From contig NZ_JAABNP010000009.1 in NCBI RefSeq assembly GCF_009928485.1, positions 1-64,000 of the forward strand: a stretch of 64,000 nt of DNA, in the 5' to 3' direction. Source of the DNA: Clostridium sp. C2-6-12 (GTDB taxonomy: Bacteria > Bacillota > Clostridia > Clostridiales > Clostridiaceae). This document shows, one piece after another, positions 18,485-27,656 of this stretch. Position 1 is the first letter of the stretch. Each line of letters begins with the position of its first letter. The translations under genes and the position numbers were made by a program. Under the pieces are notes generated by a model, which was not told the DNA's origin, did not search any database, and saw only the letters and a program-made list of their open reading frames with translations.

Positions 18485-19606
18485 TTATAGCATTGATAAT
18501 TGTTTATAAACTTCTAACGTATTTTGGGCTGTTTTTTTCCAGGTGAATTCTAAGCTTCTTAAGTAGCCTTTTTCACTTAATGAGTTTTTTAAGTCTTCAT
18601 CATTTAATAGAGTCACAAGGGCTTTTTCTAATTCGCCTAATGCATATGGATTTATTAAAATAGCATTATCTTCGGTTACTTCTGGAATTGAAGTTAAATT
18701 AGAAGTTATTACTGGCGTCTTGCAGCTCATAGCCTCTAAAGGAGGTAATCCAAAGCCTTCATAAAAAGAAGGATAAACAAAGGCCTCGCAGCCATTATAT
18801 AGAATTGGCAGTATTTTATCTTCTATATAGCCTGCAAAAATTATTTTATCCTCCATTTTATTTTCTTTAACAAAGGCTGATAATTTTGCACCTTCATCTT
18901 TTAGTGATCCGCCAAGAAGTAGCTTATATGGCAAATTCAAATCTTTGTGAATTTTATTAAATGCTTTGATTAATCCTAAAGCATTTTTTCTTAAACTAAA
19001 ACCTCCAATATAAAGAATATAAGGAGATGTTACTCCAAAAGTTTTTTCTACATATAATTTACAAGCCATTTTGTTTAAGGGTTTAAAATTATTATTTGCA
19101 GCAAGAGGTGTTACAAATACTTTATCTTCAGGATAGAAACTAAAAAATTTTAAAATATCTTTTTTTGAATGCTCAGATACAGTTAAGATACCACTTGATT
19201 TAGCAATTATGTTTGGCATATCACGCAAAAATCTATCTAAATATCCAATGCCAACTGTTTCGGGCATTATATAGGGTATTAAATCATGAATTGTAACTAA
19301 AGTTGGAACTTCACTATCAAAATTAAAGCCTATACCATTTTGTGGGATATGATATAAGTCAATATTGGTTTTATTTAATTCATTAGGAATATAATATTTT
19401 TCATAGAAAGTGCCATGCCTGCCAGATGAATATATTATATTTGAGTTTTTTTTATTAAAGCTTTCATTAATCTTTCCAGAGCAAAATAAAGTAAATTCGT
19501 CTTTTGAATTTAAAGAAAGTATTTCTGATATGAGATTTTCTGTATAAGTACCTATACCAGTTCCATGATGTAAAGCAGCACTACGAGCATCAATGGCAAT
19601 TTTCAT
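18485..19606 (-). CDS. Glycosyltransferase family 4 (GT-B fold), CotSA-like
   Basis: A 373-residue GT4 glycosyltransferase. The N-terminal acceptor half begins MKIAIDARS, and the C-terminal donor half has ILYIGGFSLRKN and the E-x7-E donor motif in YEGFGLPPLEAM. The start at 19606 is preferred over an in-frame ATG seven codons earlier because it fits the family and is preceded by AGGGGTG. It lies head-to-head with a group of CotS-like kinases; in Bacillus a GT4 protein (CotSA) is encoded beside CotS and both go to the spore coat. A role in glycosylating spore-coat material is inferred from this context. Confidence 0.88.
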   Translation of the reverse strand: MKIAIDARSAALHHGTGIGTYTENLISEILSLNSKDEFTLFCSGKINESFNKKNSNIIYSSGRHGTFYEKYYIPNELNKTNIDLYHIPQNGIGFNFDSEVPTLVTIHDLIPYIMPETVGIGYLDRFLRDMPNIIAKSSGILTVSEHSKKDILKFFSFYPEDKVFVTPLAANNNFKPLNKMACKLYVEKTFGVTSPYILYIGGFSLRKNALGLIKAFNKIHKDLNLPYKLLLGGSLKDEGAKLSAFVKENKMEDKIIFAGYIEDKILPILYNGCEAFVYPSFYEGFGLPPLEAMSCKTPVITSNLTSIPEVTEDNAILINPYALGELEKALVTLLNDEDLKNSLSEKGYLRSLEFTWKKTAQNTLEVYKQLSML

Positions 19607-19731
19607 ATGAACACCCCTAAAACACATATATATTATAAAATATTACTGCTTTTTAATTTTGGTGAATATAAATCACAATAAATTATTCAAGTACATATAA
19701 TGAAAATAAATAATGCTGGCAGGAAAGTTTT

Positions 19732-20748
19732 ATGGAGAATAATAAGGAGATACTTCAAATTAAAAGCTATGTTGAAGAAAGTTACGGCTTGAAAACAGAT
19801 AATATAGAAAAAGTAAAAAATAGTTATAAAATTGATACAAAAGATGGGGGATATTGTTTAAAAGTAATTAAATATGAATTCTCTCATTTTTATTTTATTT
19901 TATCTGCAATTAAACATCTTCAAAGAAATGGTTTTAATAATATTCCAGAGTTTATTCTTAATAAAGATAAGATAGAATACGGAAGTCTAAATGGAAAATA
20001 TGTTTATTTAACAAGGTGGATTCCATCAAGAGTGAGCAATTATGATAATCCTTTAGAATTAGAAATAGTAGCTAGAGAGCTTGGAAAATTACATGAATGC
20101 AGTAAGGGTTTCAATATAGAAAAGAATATGAAGCCAAGAATTGGCTGGTTTTCGTGGCTTAAGGTTTTTGAAACAAGAAAAAATGAAGTACTTGATTTTC
20201 AAAATAGAATAAGTCAAAAGGCTCATAAATCTAAATTTGACTTGTTATATTTAGACAATGTTGAAAAGGAAATAAAGAGAGCAGAAAAAAGTATAGCAGG
20301 TCTTCAAAAAAATAATTATGTTAAGCTTATGGAAAAGGAGGTTTTTAAAAGAAGCTTTTGCCATCATGATTATGCTCATCATAACATTTTAGTAGATAAT
20401 AATAAGAAGATTAATATTATAGATTTTGATTATTGTATTTTGGATTCACATCTTCATGATTTATGTTCATTACTCATAAGGACTATGAAAGATGGGAAAT
20501 GGGAAAAAGAAAAAGCAGATCTAATTTTGAGAGCTTACAAGAATAATATGGAGATTAGAGCTGAGGAGATTCCCATTATAAGAGAATTTATAAGATTTCC
20601 TCAAGCATTTTGGCAAATAGGCCTTCAAGTTTATTGGGAGCAACAGCCTTGGGGAGAAGAGTTTTTCAAAAATAAATTAAAAAAATATCTTGAAGATTGT
20701 GAGTTTAGAGAAAAGTTTATTAATAGTTATTTTAACGGGGGAAATTAA
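19732..20748 (+). CDS. CotS-family spore coat protein (aminoglycoside-phosphotransferase fold), copy 1
   Basis: A 338-residue protein of the CotS/YutH family, which has a kinase-like choline/aminoglycoside-phosphotransferase fold and is found in spore coats. The catalytic loop HHDYAHHNILVD and the metal-binding segment IIDFDYC are intact, so phosphotransfer is possible. Start ATG follows GGCAGGAAAG. The next gene starts directly at its stop. It diverges from the GT4 gene, with about 125 nt between them, where mother-cell promoters would be expected. Confidence 0.87.
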   Translation: MENNKEILQIKSYVEESYGLKTDNIEKVKNSYKIDTKDGGYCLKVIKYEFSHFYFILSAIKHLQRNGFNNIPEFILNKDKIEYGSLNGKYVYLTRWIPSRVSNYDNPLELEIVARELGKLHECSKGFNIEKNMKPRIGWFSWLKVFETRKNEVLDFQNRISQKAHKSKFDLLYLDNVEKEIKRAEKSIAGLQKNNYVKLMEKEVFKRSFCHHDYAHHNILVDNNKKINIIDFDYCILDSHLHDLCSLLIRTMKDGKWEKEKADLILRAYKNNMEIRAEEIPIIREFIRFPQAFWQIGLQVYWEQQPWGEEFFKNKLKKYLEDCEFREKFINSYFNGGN

Positions 20749-21522
20749 ATGGATGAGGTATTAATAAAAAATTATTTAAGTAAAAAGGGAATAACTATTA
20801 TTGGACACTATTTTCATTATGATAGAAATATTACTTATAAAGATATCATTTCTCAAGTTAATTTAATAGTGGACTTCCACAAAATATTAGTTGGATGCAG
20901 TTTTACAGGTTTGAGTGGCATAAAGAGTATTATTGGTAAGGAAATTGAAGACTATAAAGTTCAAATAAAAAGACTTGAGAGGAATTATAATCAGATAGTT
21001 CATAAGTCTTATCCTAATGAAGTGGATAAATTAATTTTAGCAAATGGAAAAGCTATGTTAAAAAAAGGTGAAACAGCTCTGAATTATATTCATGAACATG
21101 ATTATTTGGGTGTTATAAGGAGGAGTATGAATAGAGAAGAAGTATGCCTTGAAAAAGTTCAACCTAACAATTTAAAAAGAAATGGTGAAAAAATTGAAGT
21201 TGGGCTGATAAAAAATATGGCATACAACTTAGTTGAGGAGGATTTATATAATTATATTAAGAAATTGCAAAAAGCAGAGATTAACATAGACGAGGAAGAA
21301 ATAATAAGAGCGTTTATATATGAATCTCATCTTTCATTTAATAGTTTTGATTATTTAAGAGGTCTCTGTAGCTATCCAAGAGATTTCTTAAAGACATGGA
21401 CTAAATATGTGGAAATAGAAGATGAAGCAGTAATGAAAAAAGGTAAGACAGAAGAGGCAATTTTAGCAGAATTTGAAAAGGATTTAAAGTATGAAAGTAA
21501 AAATTTTATTAAATGTAATTGA
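20749..21522 (+). CDS. Uncharacterised protein in spore-coat cluster
   Basis: A 257-residue soluble, helical, charged protein with no membrane segment or signal. I do not recognise a domain with confidence. It is sandwiched between two CotS-family kinase genes: it starts at the base after the first one's stop, with its RBS (ACGGGGG) inside that gene, and the second follows 50 nt later. The middle region holds an Asn/Lys-rich stretch and the sequence GDNL-like features of CotS are absent. Tight spacing suggests a spore-coat or coat-assembly protein made in the mother cell, by context only. Confidence 0.7.
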   Translation: MDEVLIKNYLSKKGITIIGHYFHYDRNITYKDIISQVNLIVDFHKILVGCSFTGLSGIKSIIGKEIEDYKVQIKRLERNYNQIVHKSYPNEVDKLILANGKAMLKKGETALNYIHEHDYLGVIRRSMNREEVCLEKVQPNNLKRNGEKIEVGLIKNMAYNLVEEDLYNYIKKLQKAEINIDEEEIIRAFIYESHLSFNSFDYLRGLCSYPRDFLKTWTKYVEIEDEAVMKKGKTEEAILAEFEKDLKYESKNFIKCN

Positions 21523-21572
21523 TTATAAATAAACTATTTATCTTAAGCTATAGTTGTCAGGAGGATAAAACC

Positions 21573-22607
21573 ATGAATAAAATCAGATATTCAGAAAAAT
21601 GCTATTTATGTGATTATGACTTGAGCTTGAAGTTTTTTAATGAATTAGGAATAAAGGTAAATGATATTGCACCCCTTAGAAAGGTATTTGTAATATCAAC
21701 AGATGAAGGAAATAAGATCTTAAAAAAAGTAAATTATGACGTAGATAGGGTTAATTTAATAAGTGACGCTTTGGATTACGTAAAAAAGAGTTATGGAAAC
21801 ATAATAACATACAATAAATTTAAAGATAATTTAAATTATAAGAAATGGAAGGATGAAATTTATGTTGTTATGGATATATTAGATGGAAGGGAAGCTGCTT
21901 TTTCAAATCCAGTGGAGATAAATCTTTGTGCAGAAAATGTAGCACTGCTTCATAAGGCATCTAAGGGGCTTAGGGAATATTTAAAAAGCAAATATAATAA
22001 GGATTTTTTAGATATTCCATTGAAAGATAAGCTTCAAAAAGCTTATGACGAATTACTGTGGATGAAGAATTTGGTCAAAAATTATAAATATAAAAATGAA
22101 TTTGATATATTATTTAATAATAATGTGGATGAATATTTGATTGAAATTGAAGAAGTTCAAAAAAATTTATTAAAGAGTAAATATGAAGAATTAAGAAGTT
22201 CAGGAGATACAATTGGCATTTGTCATAATGATTTAGCTTATCATAATTTTTTAATTAAGGATACTGAATTAAGCATTATTGATTTTGACTTTATGACCAT
22301 TGATTTAAGAATAATGGACATAGGTGATTTCATTTTAAAGTCTATAAAAAATGCAGCCTTTAATATTGAGAAAACTCTAGGATGTATTAATGGATATGAG
22401 AAAATTTCACCATTAAAACAAGAAGAAAAAGAATTACTATATATTTTGATAAAATTTCCAAGTGATTTTTATCATATCTCAAGAGATTATTATTATAAGA
22501 GAAAGAAGTGGGACTACGAAGTGTATTTAAATAGATTTAAGACAAAACTTAATAACGAAGAATTTAGATATGAATTTTTGAAGGAATATAAGAAAAGAGT
22601 TTTATAA
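21573..22607 (+). CDS. CotS-family spore coat protein, copy 2
   Basis: A 344-residue CotS-like kinase-fold protein, a distant paralogue of the gene at 19732. The catalytic loop reads CHNDLAYHNFLIKD and the metal motif IIDFDF. The start at 21573 is selected because CAGGAGG precedes it; the open frame runs 18 codons further upstream into the previous gene's end. It is the third gene of a probable coat operon (19732-22607) and is followed by the T-box leader of lysS. Confidence 0.85.
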   Translation: MNKIRYSEKCYLCDYDLSLKFFNELGIKVNDIAPLRKVFVISTDEGNKILKKVNYDVDRVNLISDALDYVKKSYGNIITYNKFKDNLNYKKWKDEIYVVMDILDGREAAFSNPVEINLCAENVALLHKASKGLREYLKSKYNKDFLDIPLKDKLQKAYDELLWMKNLVKNYKYKNEFDILFNNNVDEYLIEIEEVQKNLLKSKYEELRSSGDTIGICHNDLAYHNFLIKDTELSIIDFDFMTIDLRIMDIGDFILKSIKNAAFNIEKTLGCINGYEKISPLKQEEKELLYILIKFPSDFYHISRDYYYKRKKWDYEVYLNRFKTKLNNEEFRYEFLKEYKKRVL

Positions 22608-22659
22608 AAAATGATAAAAATATATTTACAGATTAGGCATTTTATTGTAAAATGCAGTA

Positions 22660-22945
22660 AAGGCAAAGAAAAGAAGAGTAGGCAAGAGATTCATTTTTAG
22701 AGAGCTCTAGATGGTGGAATGGAGTAATGTATTTTTGTTGAAGAAGGTCTTGGAGCTGCACACTGAGTCTATTTATAGAGGTAGGATGTGACGGAATACC
22801 CCGTTATAGGTATAGAGTATCTCAATTTTGATGTACTTGAAGAGGTGCATACGGCAACGCATGCATAAACTGAGGTGGTACCACGAATTTATAACTTTCG
22901 TCCTCAAGATTAATAATCTTGGAGGTGAAGGTTTTTTTTTATTTG
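22660..22945 (+). promoter_or_regulatory. T-box riboswitch leader of lysS, probably tRNA-Lys specific
   Basis: A T-box leader that senses uncharged tRNA. Visible parts are the Stem I AGTA element (AGAGTAGG near 22677), the AGAGAG and GGTGGAATGG distal Stem I segments, and the highly conserved T-box GAGGTGGTACCACG (22872-22885) of the antiterminator. A competing terminator follows. On the 3' side of Stem I, GAA-G-AAG-G places a candidate specifier AAG (Lys) at 22744-22746, in line with the lysyl-tRNA synthetase downstream. Lys T-boxes are known to be rare. Confidence 0.9.
22896..22940 (+). terminator. T-box intrinsic terminator
   Basis: CCTCAAGATT (22902-22911) pairs with AATCTTGGAGG (22915-22925, one bulge), extended by CTTTCGT with GTGAAGG, then nine T. 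It competes with the antiterminator containing 22872-22885. Confidence 0.85.
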
Positions 22946-23053
22946 TATTATGGCAATATCAAAAAGATAACAAATCAATGGGCTAGTATATCTAGCATGA
23001 TATTTTTTCATGTGCCTAAATTAATCAATAAATAAGTAAAGGTGGTAACAAAA

Positions 23054-24580
23054 ATGTATGAGCAATATGAAAATTTAAATGAACTAGAAAATATAATGAC
23101 AAATTCAAATGAATTTATAACAGAAAGAATAAAAAAATTAAATAAACTTTATGAGTTAGGAATCAATCCATATCCATATAATTATGATTTTGATAAAAAA
23201 ACTTATACAAAAGAGATATGCGATAATTTTAATAACATTGATGAAGATAAAGTATTTTCTCTAGCTGGAAGAATAATGTTTCTGAGAAGAATGGGAAATG
23301 CTACTTTTGCTAATATAGTAGATGAAAGAGGGAATATACAAATATTTTTTAGTAAAAAACTAATTGGAAATGAAAATTATAATGTTTTAAAATTAATTGA
23401 TGTTGGCGATATTATTGGTGTAAAAGGCAGTGTATTTAAGACTCAGACAGGAGAAATAACTATTAGGGCAAATAAATTTGAACTTTTATCTAAATCAATA
23501 AGAACACTTCCTGAAAAATATCATGGAATTCAAGATTCTGATCTAAAACAAAGACATAGATCTTTAGATATGATAATGAATTCAGAAGTTAAAGAAAGAT
23601 TCATAAAACGTTCCAAAGCAATTACTGCAATTAGAGAATATTTAAATAATATGTATTTCATTGAATGCGATACACCAGTTCTTGATACGAAATATGGTGG
23701 AGGAGAAGCAAAACCATTTAAAACTTTTGTTAATGATTTGGATTGTGAAGTATATATGAATGTTTCTCCAGAATTGTATTTAAAAAGACTTATTGTTGGA
23801 GGAATAGAAAGGGTTTATACATTTGCAAGATCTTTTAGAAATGAAGGAATTGATAGAACGCATTATCCAGAATTTACTTTGATGGAATGCTATATGTCCT
23901 ATGCAGATTATGAAGAGATGATGAGAATTATGGAGGGCATATATGAACATGTATTTATGTCTGTTAATGGTTCTACTAAAATAAAATATGGTGAAGAAGA
24001 AATTGATTTTAAAGCTCCATGGAAAAGAGAAACTATGTGTAATCTTGTAAAACAAGATACAGGTATTGATGTAGAGAACTTAACTAAAGAAGAAATTGTA
24101 AATAAAATTAAAGAAAATTCTCTTTTAATTGAAGAACAAAATGAAGGTTTAAACATAAATGAAGTTTCAAAAGGAGAATTAATAGTAAATCTTTTTGAAG
24201 CATATAGTGAGAAGAAATTAATTCAACCTACTTTTGTAATAGACTTTCCAAAAGAATCATCACCACTTTGTAAAGTTCATAGAGAAAATCCTGATTTAAT
24301 AGAAAGATTTGAGCCATATGCATATGGAGTAGAGCTTGGAAATGCTTATTCAGAATTAAATGATCCATTAAGGCAGCGTATATTATTACATGACCAAGCT
24401 GAAAAATTAAGAGGAGGATTAGAAACAGCAAGTCCGATGGATGAAGAGTTTGCAGTAGCTATTGATACAGCAATGCCTCCAACAGGCGGATTAGGAATTG
24501 GCATTGATAGAATGATAATGTTTTTAACTGGAGCAAATACTATAAAAGATGTTATTGCATTCCCTTTGGTTAAAAGATAA
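23054..24580 (+). CDS. lysS: Lysyl-tRNA synthetase, class II
   Basis: A 508-residue class II LysRS that charges tRNA-Lys. It has an N-terminal OB-fold anticodon-binding domain (about 55-150, with LAGRIMFLRRMG) and the class II catalytic core. Motif 2 is seen in YTFARSFRNEGID, and motif 3 in PTGGLGIGIDRMIMFLTG near the C-terminus. The frame is open from a GTG 12 nt earlier, but the ATG at 23054 has AAAGGTGG at correct spacing. Control by the T-box leader makes expression depend on uncharged tRNA-Lys. Clostridia usually also have a main lysS elsewhere, so this could be a second, starvation-induced copy. Confidence 0.95.
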   Translation: MYEQYENLNELENIMTNSNEFITERIKKLNKLYELGINPYPYNYDFDKKTYTKEICDNFNNIDEDKVFSLAGRIMFLRRMGNATFANIVDERGNIQIFFSKKLIGNENYNVLKLIDVGDIIGVKGSVFKTQTGEITIRANKFELLSKSIRTLPEKYHGIQDSDLKQRHRSLDMIMNSEVKERFIKRSKAITAIREYLNNMYFIECDTPVLDTKYGGGEAKPFKTFVNDLDCEVYMNVSPELYLKRLIVGGIERVYTFARSFRNEGIDRTHYPEFTLMECYMSYADYEEMMRIMEGIYEHVFMSVNGSTKIKYGEEEIDFKAPWKRETMCNLVKQDTGIDVENLTKEEIVNKIKENSLLIEEQNEGLNINEVSKGELIVNLFEAYSEKKLIQPTFVIDFPKESSPLCKVHRENPDLIERFEPYAYGVELGNAYSELNDPLRQRILLHDQAEKLRGGLETASPMDEEFAVAIDTAMPPTGGLGIGIDRMIMFLTGANTIKDVIAFPLVKR

Positions 24581-24750
24581 AAATAAAGTATTTATATTCG
24601 TAATATTAAAAAATGGAACCTTGGAGTTATTTATCTAAGTTTAGATTAGCCATACCAATTTTTCCAGTAATTTAATAGATTATAATTTTTCATAATGGTT
24701 AATATATTACTGCCAAGCAAAATTTATATATATTAAGGGAGGTAGATATT

Positions 24751-24960
24751 ATGTCTTCAAACAATAGTGGAAGAAACAGAGTAGTAGTACCAGAAGCAAA
24801 AGCAGGTTTAAACAGATTAAAAACTGAGGTTGCTTCAGAAATAGGATTACAAAACTATGAAAGCCAAGATAAAGGAAACCTTTCTTCAAGACAAAATGGA
24901 AGTGTTGGCGGCTACATGGTTAAACACATGATTGAAAGCTATGAACAAGGTCTTAAATAA
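24751..24960 (+). CDS. Small acid-soluble spore protein, alpha/beta type
   Basis: A 69-residue SASP that binds and protects spore DNA. Family features are seen: the GPR protease cleavage segment KTEVASEIG, and the second conserved block NGSVGGYMVKHMIESYEQ. Start ATG follows GGGAGGT, a very strong RBS, fitting the high level expected in forespores. It is monocistronic, ending at a strong hairpin. Some residues differ from the commonest SASP consensus (Leu-Gln-Asn-Tyr in place of Val-x-Leu), suggesting a minor paralogue. Confidence 0.93.
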   Translation: MSSNNSGRNRVVVPEAKAGLNRLKTEVASEIGLQNYESQDKGNLSSRQNGSVGGYMVKHMIESYEQGLK

Positions 24961-25021
24961 TTAAAGAACTAAGTACATAGCAACCATATTCCCTAATAAT
25001 CACAGATTTCCTCCAAAGTGA

Positions 25022-25062
25022 AAAAAAGCTGGTAGAATAATTATTATTCTACCGGCTTTTTT
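25022..25062 (+). terminator. Terminator after the SASP gene (works both ways)
   Basis: AAAAAGCTGGTAGAATAAT pairs with ATTATTCTACCGGCTTTTTT. A-run and T-run flank the stem, so it can also stop mntH transcription from the other side. Confidence 0.9.
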
Positions 25063-25125
25063 CAGGTAAAGACTTAAATTTTATAAAAGTACATATTCTG
25101 AGAAATAATCTTTAGATCATTTTAG

Positions 25126-26427
25126 TTAAAAAGGATTGCCAGTAAAGGTAAGGTATATGAGTACTATATTCAGCGTTATTATTATTGAGGCTATTATAAT
25201 ACCCAAGAATCTTACAAAGCCAGTGTTGGCTAAAGAGCCCATTAAGTCTTTACGTTTAGCTATAACAAGCATTTGGATAATTGGGAAAGGGAGTATAAAG
25301 CTAAGTGCTACCTGACTTAAAATAAGTGATTTCATTGGATTTATTCCAAGTCCAATTATGACTAGTGCAGGCAGCATGGTTATTAATCTTCTTATATTTA
25401 CAGGTATACTTAGATTTACAAAGCCTTTCATGATGGTTTGACCTGCCATTGTACCAACTGCTGAGGAGGATAATCCAGATGCAAGAAGTGCTATTCCAAA
25501 GGCACTGCTTGATAAAGATCCTAATAAAGGCTGTAATGAAGTATGTGCCTGTTCCATTGTATCGACCATTAATCCATTTTTGTTAAATACAGCAGCAGAT
25601 ACTACAACCATTGCAGCATTTACTACAAAGGCAATGTTCATGGCAATAGTAACATCAAGTTTTTCCATTTTTAAATGCCTTAATTTTCCTTCATCAGAAG
25701 AATCAATGCCTCTGTGTTGAACTAATTGTGAATGTAGATAAATTACATGGGGCATAACTGTTGCGCCAAGCATTCCTACAGCAATTAATACTGCTTCATC
25801 ATTAGGCAATGAGGGAATTATTGTATGCATTCCTACTTGAAACCAATCTGGTTTAGCAAGGAATAATTCCATGGTATATGCTATGCAAATAATGGAGACA
25901 AGTATTGTTATTATTACTTCAACAGCTTTTTGGCCATATTTTTCCGTATAACATATAATATAAGTTATTAAGCCTGTTATAAGTGCTGAGTAAATCATGG
26001 GAATATGAAATAATAAATATAATCCTAAGGTGCCTCCAAGAAATTCTGCCAAATCAGTTGCCATAGCACCTATTTCTGCTATAAACCAAAATAACCAGTT
26101 TGTAGGTTTAGAAAATACTTTAGCACACATTTCAGGAAGATTGCATCCAGTTGCTATACCTAGCTTGGCTGACATTATCTGTAAAAAAATAGCCATTAAA
26201 TTACTAAATAAAATAACCCAGATGAGTGAATATCCGAATTTTGAACCACCACTTATATTAGTAGCAAAATTTCCAGGATCTATATATGCCACACTTACAA
26301 CAAATGCGGGACCTAAAAATTTAGTTAATTGTCTTAATTTATTTATATTCGTATCTAGACCTTCTCTTGATGGTGAAAGCTTAGATATGAATATACCTGT
26401 GTTTTTTAAATTTCTTTCGTTCTCCAA
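25126..26427 (-). CDS. mntH: NRAMP-family Mn2+/Fe2+ : H+ symporter
   Basis: A 433-residue polytopic transporter of divalent metals. The NRAMP metal-binding motif DPGNFATN stands in helix 1 (about residue 50) and the helix 6 motif reads MPHVIYLHS, both typical of manganese transporters. About eleven membrane helices are visible. Start ATG follows AAAGGGA. It diverges from a DtxR/MntR-family repressor gene. The 194-nt shared region contains a palindrome that may be the operator, so manganese repression is likely. Confidence 0.95.
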   Translation of the reverse strand: MENERNLKNTGIFISKLSPSREGLDTNINKLRQLTKFLGPAFVVSVAYIDPGNFATNISGGSKFGYSLIWVILFSNLMAIFLQIMSAKLGIATGCNLPEMCAKVFSKPTNWLFWFIAEIGAMATDLAEFLGGTLGLYLLFHIPMIYSALITGLITYIICYTEKYGQKAVEVIITILVSIICIAYTMELFLAKPDWFQVGMHTIIPSLPNDEAVLIAVGMLGATVMPHVIYLHSQLVQHRGIDSSDEGKLRHLKMEKLDVTIAMNIAFVVNAAMVVVSAAVFNKNGLMVDTMEQAHTSLQPLLGSLSSSAFGIALLASGLSSSAVGTMAGQTIMKGFVNLSIPVNIRRLITMLPALVIIGLGINPMKSLILSQVALSFILPFPIIQMLVIAKRKDLMGSLANTGFVRFLGIIIASIIITLNIVLIYLTFTGNPF

Positions 26428-26492
26428 GAAAACACATCCCTTTCTTATTTTATTTTATATATGGTTAACATAGTTATTGCTAATTAAATTTC

Positions 26493-26506
26493 TTAGCTTA
26501 AGCTAA
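26493..26506. promoter_or_regulatory. Candidate MntR operator, palindrome TTAGCTTAAGCTAA
   Basis: A perfect 14-bp palindrome between the divergent mntH and mntR-like genes. It has the general form of DtxR/MntR sites, in which two half-sites meet around a TTAA-like core. It lies about 66 bp upstream of mntH and 115 bp upstream of the repressor. Confidence 0.5.
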
Positions 26507-26621
26507 ATTTATTTCTATACTATAAATTATGCATTAGTTTAATGAATGCTACATTTATGTATTCTTTTTATTCATGTAAGCATATAATAAATTGAATAAA
26601 TCGTAAGAGAGATGTGGTAAT

Positions 26622-27083
26622 ATGGCTAAAAAAGATTTTCATACCTTTAATGAATATATGAAAAAAGAAGTAAATTCACTTACACCATCTATGGAGGATT
26701 ATCTTGAAATGATATATAGATTATCTATAAATAATGGATTTACGAGAATTCATGAACTTTCTAGTGCACTTAATGTTCAACCACCATCTGCTACGAAAAT
26801 GGTTCAAAAGTTAAGTGAAATAAAAATGCTTAAGTATGAAAAGTATGGAATTATAATCCTTGAAGAAAATGGGAAAAAGCTTGGAGAAGTTTTACTTAAC
26901 AGACATAATACAATTGAAAAATTTTTAAGAATATTAAATATTCCTGAAGGTGAAATATTAAAAGAAACAGAAAAAATCGAACATACAATAAGTGAAGAAA
27001 CAACAAAATGTTTTCAGGATTTTGTTGAATTTATAAAGAAAAATCCAAACATAGCTGAAGATTTTAAAAATTTTAGAAAATAA
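26622..27083 (+). CDS. mntR: DtxR/MntR-family metal-dependent repressor
   Basis: A 153-residue metalloregulator. The N-terminal winged helix (about 20-85) has the family pattern SMEDYLEMIYRLS and PPSATKMVQKLSE (recognition helix). The dimerisation and metal-binding part follows, with His94 and His-Glu residues in NRHNTIEKF and EKIEHTISEE. There is no SH3-like third domain, so the length is of MntR type. It lies head-to-head with mntH, which it most likely represses when manganese is plentiful. Start ATG follows GAGATGTGG at loose spacing. Confidence 0.88.
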   Translation: MAKKDFHTFNEYMKKEVNSLTPSMEDYLEMIYRLSINNGFTRIHELSSALNVQPPSATKMVQKLSEIKMLKYEKYGIIILEENGKKLGEVLLNRHNTIEKFLRILNIPEGEILKETEKIEHTISEETTKCFQDFVEFIKKNPNIAEDFKNFRK

Positions 27084-27120
27084 AAATGTATAAAAGAAGT
27101 AATTTAATATAAAAATAAAT

Positions 27121-27626
27121 AGGTATCATAGAATAAAAGATTCACAGGAAACACCTTCACCAATAGGTACGTGGAAAGTTATTGGTATGGGTAAATGGAG
27201 CGGCGGATTTGGTACAAGGTGGATTGGCTTAAATGTGTCATGGGGAACCTTTGGAATTCAGGTACAAATAAATCAGGTTCAATTGGGTCGGAAGCATCTC
27301 ATGGCTGTATTAGAATGTTAAATAAAGATGTTGAAGAATTATATGAATATGTAAGGGTTGGAATGATAGTAGCCATATATGGAGGACCTTACGGAGGTTT
27401 TGAAAAAGGATTAGTAACTTTAAAGCCAGGTGATAGAGGTGCAGCAGTTTTAGAGGTACAGAGAAAAATGAAGGAAAAGGGGTATTATCTAGGAAAGCCA
27501 GATGGGATATATGGAGAAGGTATGAAAATTTATGTGATGGAATTTAAACAAGATCATGAGCTAACAGTAAATAATAATATAGATTATGAGTTTTATAAAA
27601 AGCTTGGGATTATATTAATAGAATAA
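27121..27626 (+). pseudogene. L,D-transpeptidase with peptidoglycan-binding domain, 5'-truncated and frameshifted
   Basis: This is the remnant of a YkuD-type L,D-transpeptidase, which crosslinks peptidoglycan. In one frame, from about 27121, the sequence gives TPSPIGTWKV and [19 protein letters not shown]. It then continues in the next frame as [19 protein letters not shown] with the catalytic Cys, followed by a peptidoglycan-binding domain ([17 protein letters not shown]). The family reads HGTN at the junction, so one base seems lost from the His codon at 27260/27261. The N-terminus is also missing: a stop lies just upstream and mntR ends 37 nt before. A 144-codon ORF (27195-27626) remains open but lacks half the catalytic domain. 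Confidence 0.85.
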
Positions 27627-27656
27627 AATACATATTTGATAAAGAGAGGTATTATA

